Shown here: piece by piece, positions 1-5,195 of the stretch
Numbering within the stretch: position 1 is the stretch's first letter
Layout of the letters: every line of letters starts with the position of its first letter
Assembly (NCBI GenBank): GCA_030633185.1
Contig: DAOVTG010000186.1
Span: 1-5,195, forward strand
Length of the DNA: 5,195 bases
Direction: 5' to 3'
DNA from: Deltaproteobacteria bacterium
GTDB taxonomy: Bacteria; Desulfobacterota; Anaeroferrophillalia; Anaeroferrophillales; Tharpellaceae
Made by a program: the position numbers and the translations under genes
The notes under the pieces: model-generated
The model's database searches: none
What the model was told of the DNA's origin: nothing
What the model saw: the letters and a program-made list of their open reading frames with translations, nothing else

Positions 1-41
1 CCTCGTAAGGGAAGCTTTATTGTAGGTCGGATGCTTTTGTA

Positions 42-391
42 TCAAACATTCCAATCTGATTTCCTGAACGAACCCGTGTCGTGGCTTCCAGTAGCGGTTG
101 GGAGAAAGGTTGACCATTTATTCAGGAAAAGGACCAGGTCAGAAAACTTCTTGCCGATCCATGGATTACCATCAGGGTATTCTGGTGGCAACTGTTGTAT
201 GTTCTCAAAAGCAGAATCCAGTAGGTCCTTAAACTTAGCATCATCCTTTGAATAATAGGCATACTCAAGTTTCATGATTGATTCGTAACATGGGCTTTGG
301 GGGTCGGCAAGAAATATTTGGGCATAAAGGGCCGAACACAGCATTGTCGTTAATAGCCCGGTTAAGACAATAATTCGGGTATTTTTTTCAT
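42..391 (-). CDS. Small secreted protein of unknown function, frameshifted just after its start
   Basis: The uninterrupted ORF from ATG 344 gives 100 residues, but that start has no good ribosome binding site and would cut a signal peptide in half. In the same frame upstream the translation reads NTRIIVLTGLLTTMLCSALYAQ, a basic residue, a hydrophobic core and a plausible cleavage site at ALYA-Q. A strong AAGGAG (401-406) sits nine bases before ATG 389-391. That ATG is followed by seven A residues (382-388), which puts it one base out of frame; eight A residues would give MKKNTRI and then the signal peptide. I infer that the intended start is 391 and that the gene is frameshifted, phase-variable or misread there. 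The mature part has acidic helical stretches, then the motif NPWIGKKFSDL and WSTFLPTATGSHDTG. These weakly recall the region before the catalytic domain in some phosphatidylserine decarboxylase-related proteins, but this is memory and not a secure match. Function is unknown. The tail after GSHDTG may itself be degraded. Confidence 0.55.
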
Positions 392-400
392 CTCACATGA

Positions 401-406
401 CTCCTT
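401..406 (-). promoter_or_regulatory. Ribosome binding site AAGGAG deciding the start at ATG 391
   Basis: On the minus strand AAGGAG lies nine bases upstream of ATG 389-391. It is the best Shine-Dalgarno match near this gene and argues that 391, not 344, was the ancestral start, even though the present A7 tract puts that ATG out of frame. Another ATG at 396-398 is followed at once by TGA and cannot be the start. Confidence 0.6.
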
Positions 407-447
407 AAAAATTACATACTTTCTTGTTTTGAGGTACATTGGGGGTG

Positions 448-1534
448 TTAGCGTTTCTCATCTGGGTGCGCATAGAGATATCCCTGAAAGCCAACAAATG
501 TTTCTCTGATCATGGAGACATTGCCGAGTTGTTCTGTGGCTCGTAGGTGTTACCGTATTTGAGCTCTAGTAGGCCCGGAAGCTTGGCTGGATCAAGTTCT
601 TCGACGCCCTCTCTTATGTACTCGCCGAGGACGAACTCCAGGAAGGCCTGTTGTTTCTCTTCGTGGCCGGTTAAGATCTCTTCTCTGTCGTCAAACAGCC
701 GGGTGCCGCGACCGATGATCTGCTTGAACTCGTCCTCGTCGTAAACCTTACCTTTTTCGACCTCTCCCTCGATAATGGTGTCATCAGAGGTATAAACGTA
801 ATCATCCAGTGTGGTGACAATTTGTCTGACTTTAAAGGGTGTCAGGTAGCCGTCATTGATCCCCTCTTTGAGCGAGTAGATATAGACCGGTTCGCCGAAA
901 TAGCTGTAGGTATCGACGTTGTTTTTGCGTTTTGGCGTTGCCGTCAGACCCAACTGAATCGCAGGAGAAAAATACTCCATAATCTCCCGCCAGTTGCTCT
1001 CGTTGTTGGCTCCACCCCGGTGACACTCATCGATAATGATGAAATCGAAAAAATCGGGCGGATAATCGCCGAAGCTGGGAGCCGAATTGCCGGCTTCATC
1101 TCGACCGGTCATAAAGGTTTGAAAGATGGTTGCGCCATTCATTCTCCTCAACATAGGTCATGGCCCAGAGTTCATCCGGGCCGGGGTATTGGGAAACGTA
1201 CCTCTCGTCGCCGGTCTCCATGTCGATCTGGTAGATACCAACGCCGTTGGTTGAATAGGAGAACCTGGTCTGAAGTTTTTTGGCGTATCTTTTGGCCTGG
1301 GCTACCCCTTCGGTGTCAGGGAGGTCTTTTCGTTTTGCTTCAATTACCGCCAGTTTCTGGCCGTGACAGGTCAGAACATAGTCGGCAATCTCCTGTTTCG
1401 CGCGTTTGCCCGCACCCTGTAGCCTTCCGAGGGTAATTACCTTCTCGGCGGATGTGCGAACCATCAACCACGCCCCAGCCTGCCTCTTTTAAGGCGGGGT
1501 CAATCAATTCGGCTCGGGTTTCGGCTTCGTTCAT
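448..1534 (-). pseudogene. hsdR: Type I restriction enzyme R subunit (HsdR), heavily deleted and frameshifted remnant
   Basis: HsdR is the ATP-dependent translocase and endonuclease subunit of type I restriction complexes. The remnant starts with MNEAETRAELIDPALKEAGW at ATG 1532-1534. A frameshift near 1440-1444 moves reading to the frame of VITLGRLQGAGKRAKQEIADY. There the PD-(D/E)XK nuclease motif is visible: Asp codon at 1381-1383, then IEAKR with Glu at 1339-1341 and Lys at 1333-1335. Near 1135-1147 EENEWR jumps, out of frame, to ATIFQTFMTGRDE; the missing stretch includes Walker A. The next piece keeps DECH (1020-1031) and TATP (933-944). At about 726-734 EVEKGKVYDEDEF is fused in frame to KQIIGRGTRL, and at about 675-683 DDREE is fused in frame to ILTGHEEKQQAF. 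A one-base loss near 538-543 then stops the ORF at 510, but the shifted frame gives EQLGNVSMIRETFVGFQGYL and ends at TAA 448-450, a normal HsdR C-terminus. Only about 360 codons remain of a protein usually well over twice that length. It cannot be active. Confidence 0.92.
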
Positions 1535-2781
1535 TATTTAATCTCTCCCCACAATGCGCTGACGGGTACGGCATACATCTTTTCACCAAAGGGCAAAACC
1601 ATGTCGCCGTCATAAAAAACAATTCCCGCCTTCCACGATTTACCGACCGTGGCGTGCAGTTTCTTAAGCCCCTTGAAATCCTTTTCCGAAACCGTGGCCG
1701 CCGCCTTTACCTCGATGCCGATAATCTCACCGCCATTTTGTTCCATGACGATATCGACCTCATACTGGTCTTTATCGCGGAAATGGTAAAAATCAATGTC
1801 CGCATTAGCCCAGCTCGCCTGACGGCGCAATTCATTGTAGACAAAACTTTCGAGTAGATGTCCCAACATGCCGCGATTCGCATCCAGCCGTTCGGCGTTC
1901 ATTCCCAGCAGCACCGCCGCCAGTCCCGTGTCCGTCATGTGTACCTTCGGGGTTTTTATCAGGCGTTTGCCCCGGTTGTTGTGCCATGCCGGTAAAACAT
2001 CCACCAGAAAGATATTCTTCAGCAGTGTGAAATAGGTTGATGTTGTCTGGCGGGTCATCTGGAAAGGTGCCGCAATTGCGCTCATATTCAACAATTGCGC
2101 ACTTTGTACCGCCGCCAGTTGCAGGATTTTCGGGATGCTCTCAAGGTTGCTGATCCGCGCCAGTTCACGAATGTCGCGTTGCACCAGGGTCTTGATATAA
2201 TTCAGGTACCACTGCTTTTTCCGGCGCTCCGTTCCCCTCTTTAAGGGTTCGGGGTAGCCGCCTTCGACCACACAGGCCGCGAGCCGCTCACCCAGTTTTC
2301 CCGCGCCACGAAAGCTGAAATCATCGCCCAGAATCCGCGTCAGTAGTCCATCGCCGCTCTTTTCAATCTCGCAACGGGCCAATGGTCGCAGATTAAGAAT
2401 CTCCATGCGTCCGGCCAGCGAATCGGCAAGCTTGGGGAGAAGTAACACGTTGGCCGACCCCGTCAGCAGAAACCGGCCCGGTTGCCGCTTGCGGTCCACC
2501 GCCTGTTTTATGGAACTGAACAACTCTGGGACATGTTGAATCTCGTCCAGGATCACCTGTTCATCAAGGCGGTCGACAAACCCGACCGGGTCCGCTTTGG
2601 CCGCCTCGACCAGGTTGACATCATCAAAAGTAAGATAGCGGTAGCCGCGCTCATTGCCGATCTTCTGCGCCAATGTGGTCTTACCGCACTGACGCGGTCC
2701 ATGGATCAACACCACCGGGGTATCGTCCAGCGCCTCTTCCAGTAACGGTTGCAGTAAACGTGGATAGTCGGAATCACTCAT
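1534..2781 (-). CDS. AAA+ ATPase with DUF4143-type C-terminal domain (AAA_14 family), apparently intact
   Basis: This 415-residue protein has the full architecture of the AAA_14/DUF4143 family. Walker A GPRQCGKTT is at residues 28-36 and Walker B VILDEIQ at 76-82. A sensor-like LLTGSAN stands at 105-111, followed by LAGRM with a candidate arginine finger at residue 125. After GGYPEP (174-179) a helical, winged-helix-like middle part follows. The C-terminal part begins near ESFVYNELRRQ (311-321) and carries FYHFRDKDQYEVDIV and GIEVKAA, with Glu341, Asp343, Glu357 and Lys359, a PD-(D/E)XK-like arrangement. The length is normal for the family. It lies between hsdS (104-base gap) and hsdR (TAATG overlap), a place where type I operons often carry accessory genes. 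The start ATG 2779-2781 has no clear Shine-Dalgarno sequence. The family is common and its biological role is poorly defined; ATP hydrolysis is likely, nuclease activity only possible. It is the one complete gene in an otherwise broken operon. Confidence 0.9.
   Translation of the reverse strand: MSDSDYPRLLQPLLEEALDDTPVVLIHGPRQCGKTTLAQKIGNERGYRYLTFDDVNLVEAAKADPVGFVDRLDEQVILDEIQHVPELFSSIKQAVDRKRQPGRFLLTGSANVLLLPKLADSLAGRMEILNLRPLARCEIEKSGDGLLTRILGDDFSFRGAGKLGERLAACVVEGGYPEPLKRGTERRKKQWYLNYIKTLVQRDIRELARISNLESIPKILQLAAVQSAQLLNMSAIAAPFQMTRQTTSTYFTLLKNIFLVDVLPAWHNNRGKRLIKTPKVHMTDTGLAAVLLGMNAERLDANRGMLGHLLESFVYNELRRQASWANADIDFYHFRDKDQYEVDIVMEQNGGEIIGIEVKAAATVSEKDFKGLKKLHATVGKSWKAGIVFYDGDMVLPFGEKMYAVPVSALWGEIK
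1544..1548 (-). promoter_or_regulatory. Ribosome binding site of hsdR inside the ATPase gene end, with TAATG overlap
   Basis: GGAGA on the minus strand lies nine bases before the hsdR ATG (1532-1534), within the last codons of the ATPase gene. The ATPase stop TAA (1534-1536) and the hsdR start share one base as TAATG. This layout is typical of translational coupling and shows that the ATPase gene was a regular member of the restriction operon, not a late random insertion. Confidence 0.6.
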
Positions 2782-2812
2782 AATGTCTGATAGTAAACCA
2801 GAGTTTCGTCTA

Positions 2813-2843
2813 ATTGTAAAGTTTTATGTCGTCCATTTGTAAA
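2813..2843 (-). promoter_or_regulatory. Weak candidate promoter upstream of the ATPase gene
   Basis: In the 104-base gap after hsdS the minus strand has TTTACA (2838-2843, five of six against TTGACA) and TACAAT (2813-2818, five of six against TATAAT). They are separated by 19 bases, longer than the usual 16-18. A transcript would start about 25 bases before the ATPase ATG. The gap is AT-rich, so such matches may be chance. An independent promoter would help explain survival of the ATPase gene when its neighbours decayed. Confidence 0.22.
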
Positions 2844-2885
2844 TTAAGCCGCCGGAGAATCGTAATACTGATTTAAAAACACCCC

Positions 2886-3986
2886 TCATGCAACGGCCTC
2901 ATCCAGCGCCTTTTCGGGCCGGGCAGTCAGCTTTCCGGCGAAGGCTTTTTGCAGGATCGATTGCTTGAGTTCTGCGAGGGCTGTGAGCTTTTTCTGATAG
3001 ATGACTTCGAGGCGTTTAGTCTCCGTTGAAAGTTTATGCAAGCGAACGACTATTTTCTTCTGATCTGCCAACTTCGTAGGAACTGGAATACTGAAATTGA
3101 CAAGTGTTTTGATCGGCAACTGAGGTTGAGCTGCGCCTGACACAAACTGGTCTATTTGAGATTTCATGATTCCTGAGCGGAATATTTCGAACAGATATTC
3201 CGATAAGATAATCCTCTCGTTTGGTCTAAAAATAAGCATTCCTGAATTTATTCGGATCTCATCGAAGTCAACGCTGTCATCGTAAAGCGCTATGTTTCCG
3301 ATAGTTCCTCTCGTCGTGAGAAGGACGTCGTGATGTTTCAATTTGCCTTTTCGTAACGCCCGATCTTTTTCTTTTGTAATAAACATTGTGGACTCGAAAT
3401 TAAACCCGTCAGGCCTGACATTTTTCGTATTTAGGAAAAGGCAAAAGCCTTCGTTTGAAAAGTCAGCTTTCTTTGGGTAATTTACACCTCGGTCACCGTC
3501 AACGATCTGAATTAGATCAGCATCACCCAGCTTCTTCTCCACCCACCCATCACCCTTCTGGGTGAAAACGGCATTCAGATAGCTTTCAAACAGCTCACGG
3601 GCATTGGCGAGGTTTTTCTTGGCATTGGCGACCGCCACATCGATCCCCGTAAAGGCTTCATCGAGAATGGCGACAATGCGCTTTTGTTCGGGGAGGGGTG
3701 GGATTCTGAGAGTAATTGTTTTCAGACGTTCAAGAGCCAGCTTTGGTTGTGCTGCAACGCGAGTATTGATACCCGCCTGATCAATAAAATCAGAAGACTT
3801 CGTAAAGTAGTAAACAAAATCCTTATCGACACTGGAGTTAAGTAGTAGCTTACAAGCATTCTCGGTTAAATTTGCTCCGTCCAATTCCTCAGGAACAGAC
3901 CCTGTTTTTCCTATTGTTCCAGCGATGCTGATATACAAATCTCTGTGAGATATAGTGTATCGCTTGATGGTGTCGTGCCAAAAAGA
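2886..3986 (-). pseudogene. hsdS: Type I restriction-modification specificity subunit (HsdS), N-terminally truncated
   Basis: HsdS recognises the DNA target and bridges the M and R subunits. Counting from the TTG codon at 3936-3938, YISIAGTIGKTG (2-13) and the stretch to IPPLPEQKRIVAILDEAF (79-96) form the rest of the first target-recognition domain and the start of the central conserved helices. A second domain follows from WVEKKLGDADLIQIVDG (132-148) through DVLLTTRGTIGN (204-215) to the distal conserved helix with DQKKIVVRLHKL and LAELKQSILQKAFAGKLT (about 292-338). The frame stays open upstream of 3938 as WHDTIKRYTISHRDL, which fits an HsdS domain, back to a TGA at 3987-3989. The true gene therefore does not start at 3938; roughly the first 75-100 residues are missing and the sequence upstream is unrelated. 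No hsdM is seen. The C-terminus appears normal (stop 2886-2888). Without its N-terminal half-domain, M subunit and working R subunit it should not form a functional enzyme, though truncated HsdS chains can sometimes dimerise. Confidence 0.88.
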
Positions 3987-3998
3987 TCACTCAACAAA

Positions 3999-4015
3999 TA
4001 ACTATTCAGGTGCCC
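3999..4015 (+). repeat. Left inverted-repeat arm of the MITE-like element
   Basis: TAACTATTCAGGTGCCC, perfectly complementary to the arm at 4132-4148. Pairing stops one base outside the arm. Inside, positions 4017-4018 pair again after a single mismatch. Confidence 0.85.
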
Positions 4016-4037
4016 ACCATAAATTTTAGCAAATAGA

Positions 4038-4111
4038 GGCGAACTCTGCTTCGCCCTCATAAACGGGGTCAAAGCTGGGGTGCTGGCGCACCTTGTACCA
4101 GCAATGACCCC
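4038..4111. repeat. Internal hairpins of the MITE-like element
   Basis: GGCGAA (4038-4043) pairs with TTCGCC (4050-4055) around a six-base loop. GGGGTCA (4065-4071) pairs with TGACCCC (4105-4111). Between the latter arms two competing stems are possible: GGTGC (4079-4083) with GCACC (4088-4092) around TGGC, or TGCTGG (4081-4086) with CCAGCA (4098-4103). The element could therefore fold almost completely in single-stranded DNA or RNA. Confidence 0.6.
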
Positions 4112-4131
4112 AATCCCGACAGTTTGCAGGG

Positions 4132-4148
4132 GGGCACCTGAATAGTTA
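4132..4148 (-). repeat. Right inverted-repeat arm of the MITE-like element
   Basis: GGGCACCTGAATAGTTA on the plus strand, the exact reverse complement of the arm at 3999-4015. Confidence 0.85.
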
Positions 4149-4324
4149 CCAAGATTTAAGCTTTTCTGAAATACCATTTCACCTTGTTCGTCGACATTTA
4201 TCACTTCAACAGTAATGTCCTCATCATGAGGATTGCAAACAATAATAGTGGTATCCCATATGAAGAGAAAAACCAGGATTATCATTCGTTTCATACTCAG
4301 TCATCCTTATGGTTATCTTTCTTT

Positions 4325-5195
4325 TTACTCGTTCTCGCAAATATTCGCATTTATCCCCGTAAAGTTACTGCCACCACTCTTCAAGTCACTATATAGAGCG
4401 AACCCTGCCAGACCAACTGATGAGTTGATTTCAATTCTGCCAGCCATAGGTATTGCTTCTGGAAAAGCCTCAGACAAAACATATTCACCACTGCCAAAAG
4501 AGGGTACACTATAGGCCTTTTCACCATGTACTACTCCTAAATTGTCAACATATTTCAAGGTCACAGAGGCATCAATATTGTTTGGGTTACAAACCATTAT
4601 AGTTGTGTCCCAAAGATCATCCTGGGCAATATGAGGGATATTTAAACCGGTTGACAACTTGGAGATAAAAGGGATGTTGGTCATTAATGGCAGGGTGCCA
4701 CTATCCCCCCAAAAAGCCAGGCCTGAAAGAGATTGATGGGAATTTACCATTATCCAACCCGAGTTGTTAAGTTGACTGGCTACAGTAAAGGCAGTCTGTC
4801 CATACGCGGATAGACATCTAGTCTCTTTGGCTAGAGCTTGGCCCGCTACATCATAAACTGTAACTTGTAATTGGGTTTGCACTTCATGATTACAATTAGC
4901 TACCCCCAACCCCGTCCAATTACTATTGCCAGATTTAAAGTAGGGAAGGTAGTAATTATAGGGCCCGGTAGTGGGTTCGACTGGACAAGCTTGGTCATTT
5001 AAGTACTTGTTTACTCTGGTTTGAGCATTTTCACGGAGGTTATAGTAGTAAAAAGGGATATCAAAGCTATGGTAAACACCTCTGGGTAAGCTATGCCGCG
5101 TCATTTCATATAATCCATCTTCATCAGCCGTCGAGCAGATCAAGACGCCGTTGTCGATATCTACTTGGGCATCAGCATATTGGGGCACTTTGGAA
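4325..5195 (-). CDS. Probable extracellular repeat-domain protein, 3' part only
   Basis: The frame is open to the window edge. The first possible start inside, GTG 5186-5188, is preceded by sense codons and has no ribosome binding site, so I take the gene to begin outside. Counting from that GTG, two related units can be seen. Unit one spans about residues 79-162: YYLPYFKSGNSNWTGLGVAN, a YDVAGQ turn and SGLAFWGD. Unit two spans about 182-268: LNIPHIAQDDLWDTTIMVCNP, a VDNLG turn and AGFALYSD. Each has an aromatic-Pro start, a Trp-Thr strand followed by an Asn-rich turn, alternating strand residues and a closing Gly-Leu/Phe-Ala-aromatic motif. This resembles beta-rich repeats found in secreted or surface proteins of sediment and delta-type proteobacteria. 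No catalytic motif or membrane segment is visible. Function is unknown; adhesion or surface display is only a guess. The gene ends NICENE and a further diverged unit follows 30 bases downstream. Confidence 0.72.
   Translation of the reverse strand, partial: SKVPQYADAQVDIDNGVLICSTADEDGLYEMTRHSLPRGVYHSFDIPFYYYNLRENAQTRVNKYLNDQACPVEPTTGPYNYYLPYFKSGNSNWTGLGVANCNHEVQTQLQVTVYDVAGQALAKETRCLSAYGQTAFTVASQLNNSGWIMVNSHQSLSGLAFWGDSGTLPLMTNIPFISKLSTGLNIPHIAQDDLWDTTIMVCNPNNIDASVTLKYVDNLGVVHGEKAYSVPSFGSGEYVLSEAFPEAIPMAGRIEINSSVGLAGFALYSDLKSGGSNFTGINANICENE

Larger units (their letters stand above)
3999..4148. mobile_element. MITE-like hairpin-rich element with 17-bp perfect inverted repeats
   Basis: The sequence TAACTATTCAGGTGCCC at 3999-4015 is repeated exactly in inverse orientation at 4132-4148, and two of the next three inner positions also pair (19 of 20 in all). 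About 116 bases lie between the arms and hold at least three further inverted pairs. There is no room for a transposase. The element interrupts a repeat-domain ORF, and the ends can be read as a unit of 146 bp (4001-4146) flanked on both sides by TA, the target duplication of IS630/Tc1-mariner-type elements. The TA reading is ambiguous because TA is its own complement and belongs to the perfect inverted repeat. The size, structure and lack of coding capacity fit a non-autonomous miniature element; the family is not recognised with certainty. Confidence 0.65.
3911..4294 (-). pseudogene. Remnant of an extracellular repeat-domain gene, interrupted by a MITE-like element and fused into hsdS
   Basis: The 127-residue ORF is a composite. 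Residues about 13-43, from WDTTIIVCNPHDEDITVEV to KSLNLG, align well with WDTTIMVCNPNNIDASVTL and what follows in the gene immediately upstream, so this is a further copy of the same repeat. From NYSGAP to HLNSY the reading frame runs through the inverted-repeat element at 3999-4148. The next residues YLLSDLFG resemble YVLSEAFP of the upstream repeat, which would be the continuation of the interrupted unit. The last residues lie out of frame in hsdS sequence (TAG at 3911-3913). The ORF has an ATG at 4294 and an AAGGAT (4304-4309) ten bases before it, so it could be translated. The first residues MKRMIILVFLF are hydrophobic but too short to call a signal peptide and may be a product of decay. 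I regard it as a pseudogene; the nucleotide divergence from the upstream copy is large, so the duplication is old. Confidence 0.6.

Noticed and set aside
822..1436. Open frame of 204 codons on the plus strand
   Set aside because: It lies opposite the hsdR remnant, which has clear homology in the minus frames. Its translation is rich in Arg, Cys and Trp with no domain, as expected of an antisense shadow.
510..1534. A split restriction system made of three small proteins
   Set aside because: The pieces overlap in different frames, join at broken sites in one HsdR order, and lack Walker A. A single decayed gene explains them better than separate functional subunits.
2782..2885. Small RNA or attachment site in the gap between hsdS and the ATPase gene
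   Set aside because: No stable hairpin, tRNA-like sequence or direct repeat can be seen; only a weak promoter-like pair stands out.
3274..3938. GTIG motif appearing twice in HsdS (IAGTIGKTG and TTRGTIGN), as if duplicated
   Set aside because: HsdS proteins normally carry two target-recognition domains with similar motifs, so this is ordinary internal symmetry.
3999..4148. Inverted repeat read as a transcription terminator or CRISPR-like unit
   Set aside because: The arms are 116 bases apart with no U-tract after them, and no repeated spacer pattern exists.
4184..4514. Two overlapping plus-strand frames opposite the repeat-protein genes
   Set aside because: Low-complexity hydrophobic translations without ribosome binding sites; the minus-strand repeat similarity explains the sequence.

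Overview
All recognisable genes in this window lie on the minus strand, so they are described here in transcription order, from the right edge to the left edge. The host looks like an environmental Gram-negative bacterium. The type I restriction proteins and the extracellular repeat protein resemble families I associate with Desulfobacterota and related proteobacteria, but nothing in the window fixes the taxon. By eye, the ATPase and hsdR parts are richer in G+C than the repeat-protein region and the second target-recognition domain of hsdS, which suggests a mosaic origin.

Right end (about 3988-5195): the 3' part of a gene for a probably extracellular protein built of beta-rich repeats of about 85-95 residues. 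Its start lies beyond the window. It is followed by a short ORF that begins like another, diverged copy of the same repeat but is interrupted by a compact element of about 150 bp. This element is bounded by 17-bp perfect inverted repeats (3999-4015 and 4132-4148) and rich in internal hairpins, like a MITE. Just beyond it the sequence changes abruptly into hsdS.

Middle (about 448-3986): the wreck of a type I restriction-modification operon. hsdS has lost its N-terminus and no hsdM is present in the window. An apparently intact gene for an AAA+ ATPase with a DUF4143-type C-terminus follows. Its stop codon overlaps the start of hsdR (TAATG). hsdR is a skeleton: it keeps its true start, its PD-(D/E)XK nuclease motif, the DECH and TATP helicase motifs, the QIIGRGTR motif and even its true C-terminus. 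It carries at least two frameshifts and three internal deletions, one of which removed Walker A. The restriction system must be dead, yet the ATPase between the two broken genes is open and complete.

Left end (1-450): a short gene for a secreted protein of unknown function. Its best ribosome binding site and ATG are followed by a run of seven A residues that puts the start out of frame with a clear signal peptide. One more A would restore it.

I see no novel intact multi-gene system. The points most worth following up are the hairpin-rich inverted-repeat element, the surviving ATPase inside a dead restriction operon, the pattern of hsdR lesions, and the poly-A start frameshift.
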